Shown one piece after another: positions 6,329-14,837 of a stretch of 35,411 nt of DNA (position 1 is its first letter; each line of letters begins with the position of its first letter). The translations under genes and the position numbers were made by a program. The DNA is from Actinomycetota bacterium (GTDB lineage: Bacteria; Actinomycetota; Acidimicrobiia; IMCC26256; VFJJ01): positions 1 to 35,411 of the forward strand of contig VFJJ01000065.1 in NCBI GenBank assembly GCA_009886115.1, given 5' to 3'. Under the pieces are notes generated by a model, which searched no databases, had not been told where the DNA came from, and was given only the letters and a program-made list of their open reading frames with translations.

Positions 6329-9085
6329 CTACTGCTCGCCCGCTTCAGCCTCGGGACTCGACCGGGGCTCGGCGACGCTCGCCGCGTGATCGCTTCCGGC
6401 ATCGGGCCGGCCGGCGGCACCGGTGTGATGGCCGTTGGCGTGGCCGGTCGCCTGACCGTTGCCGCTCCCGTTGCTGAACCCACCGCTCGCGACGTCTCCC
6501 GCCGCGCGTTCACCGCGAAATGCGGGGACGGGCTCGGCCTCGGGCGCGGCGATCGGACGAACGGGCTCGGGAGCCCATGCCGGAAGCGTGGGAATCGGGG
6601 CCCAGGGATTCGTCTGCGGCTCGGCCGCGGGATCCCACGGGGGCGGGAACGCGCCGCGGGTGCGCAACGGCCCGAGACCCGAGGCGGCACCCGGCTCACT
6701 GAGGAGGAGGTTCCCCAGCACGGCCTCGCCTTCGACGTCGCGCGACGACAGCGGCGTCGGCTTCCAACGGGCCAGGCCGACGAGCGCGATGAGCCCGAGC
6801 ACCGTCAGCACCCGTCCGGCATCGTCGGGAGCACCCTGGCCCCACCGCACGGTGACCGACGTCGAGGTCGGCACCACGACCATCATGTTCGGACCGGCCC
6901 GCCAGGGGCCTTCGGCTCCGTCGGCAACGAAGTTCGGGAAGTCGGAGATCTTGACGAGCACGGGAACCCCGGGCTGCGACACGTCGAACCGGATCCAGTC
7001 TTCACCGGTCGTGATGTTGCTCACGGTCACCGGAGCCAGCGGGGTCTTCGGGAGACCGGCCAGCTCGACCGCGCTCGCTCGCGTCCACTCGGCGGGACCG
7101 TCCTCGACGACCATCCGGTCGAGCTGCGAGCGATCGAGGAACCAGTTGTCGTTGGCCACCCGACGCGACCACGGATCGGCCTCGGCCTCGCCGAGTACGA
7201 CGGGTTGGTAGCCGAGCGGCTCGACGAGCTGCACGTCGGTGCCGTCGGGGTTCTTCACGAGATAGATGTCCCACCCGGCGGGCGCCTCGCCGTTGAGGTC
7301 GGTGGTCTGGGCCACCAGCTGGAGATCGGCCGGGTGCGCGGCGGCCATCTCCTTGGTCTTGGGGGCGATGGCCATGAAGTACTTGACCCCGAGCATCCGC
7401 ATGTGGGTGATGCCCCGGTCGAAGTCGTTGTCGATGTTGCCGAAGGTGAGGCTCTGGATGGGGTTCGACGGCTTCTGCGCCAGCTCGGACACCGTGACGA
7501 AGTGCCACGGCGTGGTTCCCGATGACTCGAAGTACAGGCCCTCCATCGAACCGATGCACCCGTTCGTGAAGTACGGGATGAGTTCGAGGGCCAGCGAGGT
7601 GCCGTACCGGTCGACCCCGTTGGGCGGGTTGTCGCCCTCGGGGTTCACGCCGCCGGCGTCGTTGGGATCCCACAGCGCGCGGCCGCAGCCGTACTGGGCA
7701 CCCAGGCCGCCCATGGTGGTCATGATCTGGTTGTACTCGGGGTACTCGGCCTTTTCCTCGTACCCGTGGTTGTTCCAGTCGTACCACGACTTGATGGCCT
7801 TGGCTTGTTGGCCGTGCGTCGACAGGCCGACGGCCACCACGAGCGACGCGATCGCACCAGCCACGCCCACCGTCGACACCAGCACGCCCGGAGGCAGGAT
7901 CCGCCCGTCGACCCGGGCCCCGGCCACGACGAAGTCGCGTATCAGCAGCACGAGCTCGGCGATCCCGAGCGCAGCCAGGAACCAGATCATCAGGTAGTAG
8001 AAGGGCAGGATGCGGGCGTTCCACAAGCGGGAATGATCGGGGACGGCCATGAAGAACACGGCCAGCGCAGCGGCGATGACCGTGAGCTCGAGGGTCGCGC
8101 GCCGCAGGCGGAACAGCCCGATCACGAGCCCGCCGACAGCGCACCACACGGCCCACCGCATATGCCCATTGAGGTCGGCCCCGAGATCGTCGACCCGGTT
8201 GTCGGGGATCAGGAGCTCCCAGTAGCGGTGGAGCTTGGTCCAACCCATGTCGAAGGTGTACTGGCGGGTGAAGAACATCGGGACGATCCACACCGAGGCC
8301 AGCGCCGCACCCACCAGGCCGATGGCGATGCCGTACTTCCAGTTCTTCGACGGCTTGTGCATCAGGAAGATCAAGATCGCGGCGACCGCCACGAACATCG
8401 ACACGATCACGTGGCTCATGACCGTGAGACCCAGGAGCGCCGCCGGCAGCCACAAACGCCGGCGGGTGTCGAGGGCCATGGCCAGGGTGCCGAGGAAGAA
8501 CAACGCCAGCGCCAGGCCGATGGTGAACGAGAATTCGCCAGCCGCGTTGGAGTAGAGGTTGCCGCCCCAGATCGAGTACCCGGTGAAGAACAGGTAGCAC
8601 ATGGTCGCGGCGGCCATCAGCGGAGGGCCCGGCCATGGCGCCTTGACACCCTTGGCGAAGACGTAAGCCGCGAACGGGAGCATGGCCGGCCCGAGGGCAG
8701 ACACCAGCTTGAAGGCCACGTTGTAGGGCATACCGGGGATGGCGTCGAGGAGGACGATCAGGATGCCCGGGACGGGCATGTAGTAGCGGCCGATCGGGAA
8801 CCCGGCGTACCAGTCGGGCGTCCAGCCGCTGATGCGGCCGCGGTTGAAGACGTGATCGCGCATGTACGCCGGCCACCACACGTGGGCGCCGGTGTCACCG
8901 CCGTTGGGGGTGGTGTCGCGAACGAGGAGGCTGGGCCTGATGGCGTACCGGTAGATCATCCACAGCGTCACACCGAACACCAGGACGGCCACGAAGACCC
9001 GCCAGGAACGCTCGTGACGTTCGGTAGCGGCGGACCGGGCGCGCAGCCGTGCGGCGGGACTCAGGAGCTGAGACGTGTCGGACAC
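6329..9085 (-). CDS. Large multi-span membrane protein, 6-pyruvoyl-tetrahydropterin-synthase-related / GT-C-like
   Basis: From the GTG at 9085 the product is 918 residues. There is a first membrane span at about 29-47, then an extracytoplasmic loop with GGDTGAH (62-68) and YAGFPIGRYYMP, and about ten further hydrophobic spans to around residue 440. A large soluble extracytoplasmic domain follows, then one more span and a Pro/Gly/Ala-rich cytoplasmic tail of over 100 residues. The early Asp-rich loop and topology match GT-C-like membrane proteins annotated PTPS-related, thought to handle lipid-linked sugars. That function is inferred, since no substrate is known. An open frame extends up to 9238 but would overlap the zinc-ribbon gene. 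It precedes phosphomannomutase by about 120 bases, suggesting a glycan role. Confidence 0.75.
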   Translation of the reverse strand: MSDTSQLLSPAARLRARSAATERHERSWRVFVAVLVFGVTLWMIYRYAIRPSLLVRDTTPNGGDTGAHVWWPAYMRDHVFNRGRISGWTPDWYAGFPIGRYYMPVPGILIVLLDAIPGMPYNVAFKLVSALGPAMLPFAAYVFAKGVKAPWPGPPLMAAATMCYLFFTGYSIWGGNLYSNAAGEFSFTIGLALALFFLGTLAMALDTRRRLWLPAALLGLTVMSHVIVSMFVAVAAILIFLMHKPSKNWKYGIAIGLVGAALASVWIVPMFFTRQYTFDMGWTKLHRYWELLIPDNRVDDLGADLNGHMRWAVWCAVGGLVIGLFRLRRATLELTVIAAALAVFFMAVPDHSRLWNARILPFYYLMIWFLAALGIAELVLLIRDFVVAGARVDGRILPPGVLVSTVGVAGAIASLVVAVGLSTHGQQAKAIKSWYDWNNHGYEEKAEYPEYNQIMTTMGGLGAQYGCGRALWDPNDAGGVNPEGDNPPNGVDRYGTSLALELIPYFTNGCIGSMEGLYFESSGTTPWHFVTVSELAQKPSNPIQSLTFGNIDNDFDRGITHMRMLGVKYFMAIAPKTKEMAAAHPADLQLVAQTTDLNGEAPAGWDIYLVKNPDGTDVQLVEPLGYQPVVLGEAEADPWSRRVANDNWFLDRSQLDRMVVEDGPAEWTRASAVELAGLPKTPLAPVTVSNITTGEDWIRFDVSQPGVPVLVKISDFPNFVADGAEGPWRAGPNMMVVVPTSTSVTVRWGQGAPDDAGRVLTVLGLIALVGLARWKPTPLSSRDVEGEAVLGNLLLSEPGAASGLGPLRTRGAFPPPWDPAAEPQTNPWAPIPTLPAWAPEPVRPIAAPEAEPVPAFRGERAAGDVASGGFSNGSGNGQATGHANGHHTGAAGRPDAGSDHAASVAEPRSSPEAEAGEQ

Positions 9086-9149
9086 GGTGTCATCCTGCCA
9101 CCTCCGGAACCCCCGCCGGTGCGCGCCGCCCCCGGAACGAGCCCGAAAC

Positions 9150-9329
9150 TCACGTCTTGGCCATCGCCGTCCGGGCCAGATCGAGCACCGAGTCGAGCGA
9201 CACGCTGCCGTCCTCGGTACGCCAGGTCTGCAGGTCACAGTACGTGCACCGGAAGAACGACAGGTCGCGCTCGCCGATCTTCAACGAGATCGAGATCACA
9301 GAGCGATGCGAACACCGGGGGCAGACCAT
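9150..9329 (-). CDS. Small two-CxxC zinc-ribbon protein
   Basis: The product is 59 residues from the ATG at 9329 (64 from an in-frame ATG at 9344). I prefer 9329 because GGAGAG is placed about six bases before it, whereas 9344 has GGAG directly abutting. Two metal-binding knuckles, CPRC (residues 3-6) and CTYC (28-31), are separated by an SVISISLKIGERDLSFFRC-type strand region. The C-terminus (SVSLDSVLDLARTAM) looks helical. The specific function is unknown; such ribbons can bind nucleic acid or partner proteins. It lies upstream of the large membrane protein gene on the same strand. Confidence 0.7.
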   Translation of the reverse strand: MVCPRCSHRSVISISLKIGERDLSFFRCTYCDLQTWRTEDGSVSLDSVLDLARTAMAKT

Positions 9330-9474
9330 GCATCTCTCCAACATCTCCGGGCCTGGCGATCGGGCGAAACCCTCGAAACCGCGGGCTCATCCGGAATCGC
9401 TCACAGGCGCTCCAACTACTCCGGCTGCACATATCGGGCTGCCGGGCGCCGGCCTTGAGCGCTGGTCGATTCCT

Positions 9475-9490
9475 GGGGGTTTTGACCCCC
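9475..9490. other. Small hairpin GGGGGT-TTTG-ACCCCC
   Basis: A perfect 6-bp stem with a 4-nt loop, in the gap between the CPBP protease stop (9591) and the zinc-ribbon start. Neither side has a convincing T-tract, so its use as a terminator of the CPBP gene is only possible. Apart from this hairpin and the 9551-9590 tandem repeat, I see nothing else in 9330-9590. Confidence 0.4.
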
Positions 9491-9550
9491 CTCGCCCCCC
9501 CCTCGGACCCGAAGGCGCTGCAGCCGGTGCACCGAACGATCCTGCAGGTC

Positions 9551-9590
9551 CGGGGCCGTCCGGGGCCGTCCGGGACCGTCCGGGACCGGA
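9551..9590. repeat. Four tandem 10-bp repeats after the CPBP gene
   Basis: CGGGGCCGTC twice, then CGGGACCGTC and CGGGACCGGA, in exact 10-base register. The array abuts the stop codon of the CPBP protease (9591). The period is close to one helical turn, but nothing shows it is a binding array; replication slippage is the simplest explanation. Confidence 0.85.
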
Positions 9591-10502
9591 TCAGAGGCCC
9601 TGGAGGAGACCGAGGAGGTTGAAGCCGGCATGGAGGAGGATCGGCCGTGACGCTGAGCCCGACCGGACGGCCACGGTTCCGAGGACCAGGCCGAAGATGG
9701 CCAGGATCGCCAGCTGCACCACGGCGTTGACACCCCCGCCGACGTTGCCCAGCGCGTGCGCCAAGCTGAACACGCTGGCCTGGAGGACGATCGCCCCCGC
9801 GTCGGGGAGGCGCCGTTGCAACGAGCGCAACAACACGCCCCGGAACAGCAGCTCCTCGATGGCCGGCGCCAGGATCACCACCCCGAGGAACGCCAACAGC
9901 AGCTCGAGGGGCGTGTCGACGTAGGACAGGAGATCGACGAGAGGCTGGTCCTCGTTGTCGTCGATCATCCGGATGAGCGGAGCGAACGCCAGTCCGATGG
10001 CAATCGTCGAAGCCAGCCCGAAGAAGAGGTAGGGCCAGTCCCGCGGTCGGAGCTCGAAGCCGAAATCTCGACGGAGTGATCGCTGTCCCTTCCAGCGCGA
10101 GATCACCACCAGTGCCCCCACGGCGCCGAGGGCCTGGGCGCCGATCACGGCGCCGAAGGTGGCCTCCACCGAGAGCGTCTCCTCCCCGTCGAAGTCGAGC
10201 ACCGTGCCGGAGGGGCATCCCGGCGCGGTGCGGGTGACCTCTCGGGTCGTCGTTGTCGTTGCCGTCGTCGCTGTCGTTGCCGTCGTCACTGTCGTCGCAG
10301 TCGTCTCGGCCGGGCCCGTGCTGGCGCGCTCGTCCGCGACGCAGCGGAGCTGGAGCTCGATGCCCGTCCCCAGGAGCGCCAGACCGACGACCGATGCGAG
10401 CACCAAGCTGGCGAAGTAGGCCAAGAAGAAATCACCCAGCCCCCACGAGATCGGTCGTCGACCGCGACGGTCGGTGATGGCGGGGGGCGGCTCGATGCTC
10501 AC
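9591..10502 (-). CDS. CPBP-family intramembrane metalloprotease
   Basis: A multi-span membrane protein with all CPBP (Rce1/Abi) motifs: EELLFRG (motif 1; residues 216-222 counted from the GTG at 10502), FSLAHALGN (motif 2) and HAGFN (motif 4). Family enzymes cleave CAAX-type or other membrane substrates, or act in bacteriocin immunity; the substrate here is unknown. Between the first and second spans is an extracytoplasmic Thr/Ala run of about 25 residues, made by short repeats around 10250-10300. An in-frame ATG at 10568 would add 22 basic residues, but it lies on the very bases of the ftsH ATG (10567), leaving no room for a leader. I therefore prefer GTG 10502 (303 residues). Confidence 0.88.
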   Translation of the reverse strand: MSIEPPPAITDRRGRRPISWGLGDFFLAYFASLVLASVVGLALLGTGIELQLRCVADERASTGPAETTATTVTTATTATTATTTTTREVTRTAPGCPSGTVLDFDGEETLSVEATFGAVIGAQALGAVGALVVISRWKGQRSLRRDFGFELRPRDWPYLFFGLASTIAIGLAFAPLIRMIDDNEDQPLVDLLSYVDTPLELLLAFLGVVILAPAIEELLFRGVLLRSLQRRLPDAGAIVLQASVFSLAHALGNVGGGVNAVVQLAILAIFGLVLGTVAVRSGSASRPILLHAGFNLLGLLQGL

Positions 10503-10552
10503 CCGGCGAGGGTACCCCCGACGATCGGGCCGGTACGGCTGCGGCCGGCCCC

Positions 10553-10558
10553 TACGAT
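10553..10558 (+). promoter_or_regulatory. Candidate -10 box for a leaderless ftsH transcript
   Basis: TACGAT matches the actinobacterial TAnnnT -10 pattern and ends eight bases before the ftsH ATG at 10567, so transcription would start on or beside the A of ATG. No Shine-Dalgarno is present. No good -35 box is visible. Confidence 0.5.
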
Positions 10559-10566
10559 GGTCTGAC

Positions 10567-12489
10567 ATGACTCCTCCGCCCGACCCCGGCCGACCAGGGG
10601 GACGCACACCGCGCACACCGCGCACACCGCGCACACCGGTGTCGGCGAGCAAGCGCGCCATCGCCATCGCCGTCGTGGGACTGATCATCGTGAGCCTGAC
10701 CATCGCCGCGCTGGTCAGCTCCGGTGACGGCGCGGCCGAAGACTCCATCGGCTACACCGAGTTCCTCCAGAAGGTCGAGGCCGGCCAGGTCAGCGAGATC
10801 GTCGTCGACGATCGCTCCGGCGACATCACCGGCCAGTACGACGACTCCGATCCGCTCGATCCCACGATCTTCCGGACCGACGGCCCGAGGAACGGCTTCG
10901 CCGACGCCGACCAGGAGTTGCTTGACGCCCAGGGCGTGACGGTGACGTACCGCGGTCACGACAGCGGGCTCCTCGGCCCACTGCTCGTGTGGATGCTGCC
11001 GTTGCTGTTGATCGCGGGCCTGATCGTGTGGTTCGCCCGTCGCCAGGGCCAGATGGCGTCGATCACCAACATCGGGCGCAGCCGAGCCAAGGTGTACACG
11101 ACCGAGCGGCCATCGACCATCTTCAGCGACGTGGCGGGTTACGAAGCTGTCAAGGAGGAGATCCGAGAGGTCGTCGACTTCCTCAAGTACCCGAGCCGCT
11201 TCACCGAGCTCGGCGCCCGGATCCCCAAGGGGGTGCTGCTCGTCGGCCCCCCGGGAACCGGCAAGACCCTCCTGGCTCGGGCCGTCGCCGGCGAGGCCGG
11301 GGTCCCGTTCATCTCGGTGACCGGGTCCGACTTCATGGAGATGTTCGTGGGCGTGGGCGCAGCCCGTGTCCGCGACCTCTTCGAGACGGCCCGCAAGCAG
11401 GCGCCGGCGATCATCTTCGTCGACGAGATCGACTCCATCGGCCGCAAGCGGGGCTCCGGCCTCGGCGGCGGCCACGACGAACGCGAGCAGACGCTCAACC
11501 AGATGCTCTCCGAGATGGACGGCTTCGAGACGAGCGAAGGTGTCGTCATGATGGCCGCGACCAACCGACCCGACGTTCTCGACCCGGCCTTGCTGCGCCC
11601 GGGACGCTTCGACCGCCAGATCATCGTCCCCCTGCCGTCGCTCAGCGAGCGTCGGGAGATCCTCGACGTGCACACCCGGGGCAAGCGCATCGGCGCCGGC
11701 GTCGACCTCGACGTCCTGGCCCGTGGCACGCCCGGCATGAGCGGCGCCGATCTGGCCAACCTGGTGAACGAGGCCGCCCTCCACGCCGTGCGTCGAGGCG
11801 CGGTCGAGGTGGGCGCCGAGGACGTCGAAGGGGCACGCGATCGGGTCCTCATGGGGCTGCGGCGCACGTCGATGGTGCTCTCCCCGGAGGAGAAGGAGAT
11901 CATCGCCCACCACGAGGCCGGTCACGCCCTGGTGGCGTACCTCCTCCCGATGGCCGACCCCGTCCACAAGGTGACGATCCTCCCCAGCGGCATGGCTCTG
12001 GGCGTCACCCAGCAGCTCCCCGAGGGTGAGCGGCATCTCTACCAGCGGCCGTATCTCGAGGATCGGATGGGCGTCCTGCTCGGCGGTCGGCTGGCCGAGG
12101 AGCTCATCTTCGGAGCGGTCTCGACCGGGGCGCAGAACGACCTCGTGCGGGCCACCGAGATCGCCCGCAGCATGGTGCGCGAGTGGGGGATGTCGACGCG
12201 CATCGGCCCCATGGCCTGGGGCAGTCAGGCGATGACCTTCATCGGCGACGACCTGATGCACTCGCGCGACTACTCCGACGACACGGCCCGGGTGATCGAC
12301 GAGGAGGTCGAGCGGATCCTGCGAGAGCAACAAGAGCGCATCCGGTCCCTGCTGCGCGAGCACCGGCCCGGGCTCAGGGCCCTGGCCCGGAGCCTGCTCG
12401 AGAACGAGACGGTCGACGGCGTCGAGGTCGGACGTCTCGTCGACGGGGCGCCCGCACCACCCGTCCTGGTCAAGACCCCCGCGCCCTAG
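10567..12489 (+). CDS. ftsH: ATP-dependent zinc metalloprotease FtsH
   Basis: A 640-residue membrane AAA+ protease that extracts and degrades misfolded membrane proteins and some soluble regulators. Order: a cytoplasmic Arg-Thr-Pro-rich tail (1-28), TM1 (about 30-51), an extracytoplasmic FtsH domain, TM2 (about 136-157), and an AAA+ module with Walker A GPPGTGKT (227-234), Walker B IIFVDEID (282-289) and the second region of homology [20 protein letters not shown] (331-350). The protease domain has HHEAGH with zinc ligands His449 and His453 and catalytic Glu450. Length is normal. The ATG at 10567 is preceded by a -10-like TACGAT and no Shine-Dalgarno, suggesting leaderless translation. Four 9-bp repeats from 10603 create the Thr-Pro-Arg tail. 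It diverges from another membrane protease and converges on the thioredoxin-like gene. Confidence 0.97.
   Translation: MTPPPDPGRPGGRTPRTPRTPRTPVSASKRAIAIAVVGLIIVSLTIAALVSSGDGAAEDSIGYTEFLQKVEAGQVSEIVVDDRSGDITGQYDDSDPLDPTIFRTDGPRNGFADADQELLDAQGVTVTYRGHDSGLLGPLLVWMLPLLLIAGLIVWFARRQGQMASITNIGRSRAKVYTTERPSTIFSDVAGYEAVKEEIREVVDFLKYPSRFTELGARIPKGVLLVGPPGTGKTLLARAVAGEAGVPFISVTGSDFMEMFVGVGAARVRDLFETARKQAPAIIFVDEIDSIGRKRGSGLGGGHDEREQTLNQMLSEMDGFETSEGVVMMAATNRPDVLDPALLRPGRFDRQIIVPLPSLSERREILDVHTRGKRIGAGVDLDVLARGTPGMSGADLANLVNEAALHAVRRGAVEVGAEDVEGARDRVLMGLRRTSMVLSPEEKEIIAHHEAGHALVAYLLPMADPVHKVTILPSGMALGVTQQLPEGERHLYQRPYLEDRMGVLLGGRLAEELIFGAVSTGAQNDLVRATEIARSMVREWGMSTRIGPMAWGSQAMTFIGDDLMHSRDYSDDTARVIDEEVERILREQQERIRSLLREHRPGLRALARSLLENETVDGVEVGRLVDGAPAPPVLVKTPAP
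10603..10638 (+). repeat. Four 9-bp coding repeats in the FtsH N-terminus
   Basis: GCACACCGC repeats head to tail and encodes Arg-Thr-Pro triplets at about residues 13-24 of FtsH. Being in frame, gain or loss of copies would alter only the length of the cytoplasmic tail. Confidence 0.85.
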
Positions 12490-12498
12490 CGCTGCGGG

Positions 12499-12513
12499 CC
12501 CGGGAAGCCCGGG
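12499..12513. terminator. Possible shared hairpin between convergent ftsH and thioredoxin-like genes
   Basis: CCCGGG-AAG-CCCGGG forms a 6-bp GC stem in the 36-base gap between the two convergent stop codons (12489 and 12526). There is no T-tract, so termination strength is doubtful; its position is the main support. Confidence 0.35.
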
Positions 12514-12525
12514 GGCTCGGCGCAC

Positions 12526-13011
12526 TCAGGGCCCGTCGAGCGAGCCGAGCGAGCCGAGCGAGCCGAGGTCGGGCTCGGGTGAGCTGCCCGGTTCCCTGAC
12601 CTCGGCCAGGGCTGCCCACAGGTCGGTCGCGGTCGTCTGCCCCACGAACGCGGCCCGTACCACACCCTCGGCGTCGACGATGACCGTGGTGGGAACGGCG
12701 TCGATGTGGTAGCGCTCGTGGAGGTCGCGGTCGCGCGTGTATTCGCACTCGGCGAAGGCAACGAACGGGCTCTCGACGACCGATCCCTTGGCGATCATCG
12801 CCGCGCAGGTGGTGCACGACGCCGACGAGAACACCACGACGAGCCAGGGAGCGTCGGGCCGGAGAAAGTCGGCCCGGGCGAGCTGGTGGGGCACGGCGTG
12901 GCTCGTGCGGATCGGCCCCGTCGACCGGGAGGACTGGCGCCGGTCGAGCACCCAGGCGACCAACCCCGCGCCGGCCAGGAGCACCGCGGCAAGCGCGATC
13001 CTCGCGGCCAT
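12526..13011 (-). CDS. Membrane-anchored thioredoxin-like protein
   Basis: A 161-residue protein with an N-terminal membrane span or signal anchor (about 5-21), so the thioredoxin fold should face outside. The active-site motif is SCTTC (Cys66 and Cys69), with the conserved cis-proline region AVPTTVIVD (105-113) and a GVVRAAFVG strand after it. CTTC is less common than CGPC and leaves the oxidising or reducing direction open. The tail repeats LGSLGSLGSL, produced by GAGCGAGCC-type repeats near 12538-12568. The ATG at 13011 comes two bases after the DUF5719-like stop (13014), so the two genes are very likely co-translated. It may maintain disulfides in envelope proteins of this locus (inference). 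Confidence 0.85.
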   Translation of the reverse strand: MAARIALAAVLLAGAGLVAWVLDRRQSSRSTGPIRTSHAVPHQLARADFLRPDAPWLVVVFSSASCTTCAAMIAKGSVVESPFVAFAECEYTRDRDLHERYHIDAVPTTVIVDAEGVVRAAFVGQTTATDLWAALAEVREPGSSPEPDLGSLGSLGSLDGP

Positions 13012-13013
13012 CG

Positions 13014-14837
13014 TCAGCCAGCCGCGAACGGCAGCCCGGCGACGAGACTGAAGCCCGTCTCGGTCACGGCCAGCCGAGCGACGGTGACGGGTTGCTCCGT
13101 GCTCACGAGCACGACGGCCGAACCCCGCTCGGCCGAACCGGTGTCGAGCACGAGGATCACCGTGGTCTGGGGGGCGACCTCGATCTCCTCGAGACCGAAG
13201 GCCGACACCCCGAGATCGCCGTCGAGGACGTCGGCCTCGACGGTGGCCGAGACGTTCTCGGTGTTGGTGATCGCGACCAGTACCCGGTTCCCCGGCGCCG
13301 GTGGTGCTCCTGGCACCAGCCAGGCCCGGCTCGGACCCCGGGTCGGGCGCACGACCTCGTAGGCCTGGGCCAGGTTCGGGACCGTGGGGGACACGGTCGT
13401 GGTCGTGGCCGGCAAGGTCGTCGAGGTCGTGGTGGTCGTGGGGGGCAACGTCGTCGTCGTGGTCGTCTCGGGGATCGTGGAGCCCGACGCCGTCGTGGGT
13501 GCTCCAGCCACCGTCGTCCCGGTCGCGGCTCCCGAGGTCGCGGTCTCGGCGGGCCCCGTGCTGGCCGGGGGCTCGGTGGACGGGGGCTCGGTGGCCGGCG
13601 GCTCGGTGGCCGGCGGCTCGGTGGGAGGCGGCTCGGTGGGAGGCGCGGGGACGGGGCGGGCCTGGCTCACGATCGACAGGTGCGTCACGAAGGTGGCCGA
13701 TCCTGCGGAGTCGACCGAGATGGTGTGATGCACGTCGGGCGCGACCAGGGCGACCCCGGGCTCGCCCGAGATGGCGATCGGCAGGGCCAGACCAGGGCCC
13801 ACGACCACCTCGACGGGGATCACGGGGGTGCCGTCGTACGTCTGCACGACCACGGTCACGATCACCGTCACGTCGTTCGGGTTGGCCACCACGAGGGTCT
13901 CGGATCCGCCCACCGACCAGATGGCGTCGGCGAAGGTCCACGAGCCCGCCGGGGACGGCACGCCGAGCTCGAGGCCCAGTCCCGAGCGTCCGTCCGAGCC
14001 GTCGAAGATCTGGGAGCGCTCGGCGACAACACCGGCCCCCTCGGACTCGACGGCGACCCCCACGACCGACTCCCGGAGGGCGAACGCGTGCAGCGGCACC
14101 GAGAGCCGGCCCTGCCGGGGGACGGTGAGGTGCTGCAGATCGAGCGGGCGCTCCTCGCCCGAAGGCAGCAGCAACCGGAGATCGACCCGGGCGTCCTGGG
14201 CCGCCGGGTTGAAGATCACGATCCAGTCCTGGGCGTCCTTCTCGGTCGAACCCCCGGCGAAGTACCAGGTGGGCTCGGGGCGGGTCGCGCAGGGTCCCAC
14301 AGCGACGTCGTCGGCGCCGACGAGCTCGTGGGCCACGCTCACCTCCCCGGCGAGGACCTCGACGAGAACCCCAGGCTCGGCGATGACGGCGATGTCCGAG
14401 AGCGGAACCCGCAACGTCGTGGCCGGCGCCACGTCGCGGGTCACCGAGACGGGGCCCGCCATCTCCATCGACGACATCACGGTCACCACGGCGCGCGCCG
14501 GCGCCGTGCCGGCGTTGGTGATCACGATCGTCTCGTCGGCGCGGCCGTCGGGCGTCGACGTGCCTTCGGCGCAGTACCACGCGGTCGAGAGCATGCCGGC
14601 CGGCGGGACCAGGGGCGAGTCGGCGGCGGACACGACCAAGACTTCGGGCGGGTCGGCACGCCGGTCCTCGATGGCGAAGCCCAACGCCACCACGAACCCG
14701 AGCATGGCCACGATCGGGATCCGCAGCGCCGACCCCGACCCGGGCGCGCTCCGCTGCCGACGGCGCGGCGGCGTGTACGGCCGCAGATCGAGATCGTCGA
14801 GATCGGGCCCGGTGGCCCGCCGGGAACGCCGGCTCAT
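13014..14837 (-). CDS. DUF5719-like extracytoplasmic protein with Thr/Pro linker
   Basis: 607 residues: a basic cytoplasmic N-terminus, one membrane span at about 38-56, then repeated beta-rich modules with the WYCAEG and WYFAGG motifs of DUF5719-type proteins found beside wall glycosyltransferases in actinobacteria. A low-complexity linker (TEPPA repeats, then Thr runs) at about residues 405-490 joins a further beta domain. The linker comes from 15-bp repeats around 13568-13645. Function is unknown; surface display or help for the neighbouring glycosyltransferase is an inference. Its ATG overlaps the upstream stop as ATGA (14834-14837). Confidence 0.8.
   Translation of the reverse strand: MSRRSRRATGPDLDDLDLRPYTPPRRRQRSAPGSGSALRIPIVAMLGFVVALGFAIEDRRADPPEVLVVSAADSPLVPPAGMLSTAWYCAEGTSTPDGRADETIVITNAGTAPARAVVTVMSSMEMAGPVSVTRDVAPATTLRVPLSDIAVIAEPGVLVEVLAGEVSVAHELVGADDVAVGPCATRPEPTWYFAGGSTEKDAQDWIVIFNPAAQDARVDLRLLLPSGEERPLDLQHLTVPRQGRLSVPLHAFALRESVVGVAVESEGAGVVAERSQIFDGSDGRSGLGLELGVPSPAGSWTFADAIWSVGGSETLVVANPNDVTVIVTVVVQTYDGTPVIPVEVVVGPGLALPIAISGEPGVALVAPDVHHTISVDSAGSATFVTHLSIVSQARPVPAPPTEPPPTEPPATEPPATEPPSTEPPASTGPAETATSGAATGTTVAGAPTTASGSTIPETTTTTTLPPTTTTTSTTLPATTTTVSPTVPNLAQAYEVVRPTRGPSRAWLVPGAPPAPGNRVLVAITNTENVSATVEADVLDGDLGVSAFGLEEIEVAPQTTVILVLDTGSAERGSAVVLVSTEQPVTVARLAVTETGFSLVAGLPFAAG
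13568..13645 (-). repeat. 15-bp coding repeats encoding TEPPA units
   Basis: GGCTCGGTGGCCGGC-type 15-mers occur about five times in register (plus-strand view), encoding Thr-Glu-Pro-Pro-Ala/Pro/Ser repeats in the DUF5719-like protein. In-frame expansion or contraction would change only the linker length. Confidence 0.85.

Noticed and set aside
4850-7525. An 891-residue plus-strand open frame
   Set aside because: It lies opposite phosphomannomutase and the large membrane protein and shows only GC-shadow composition with no domain.
10552-12525. A 657-residue minus-strand open frame opposite ftsH
   Set aside because: ftsH has every catalytic motif on the plus strand; the opposite frame is a codon-bias shadow.
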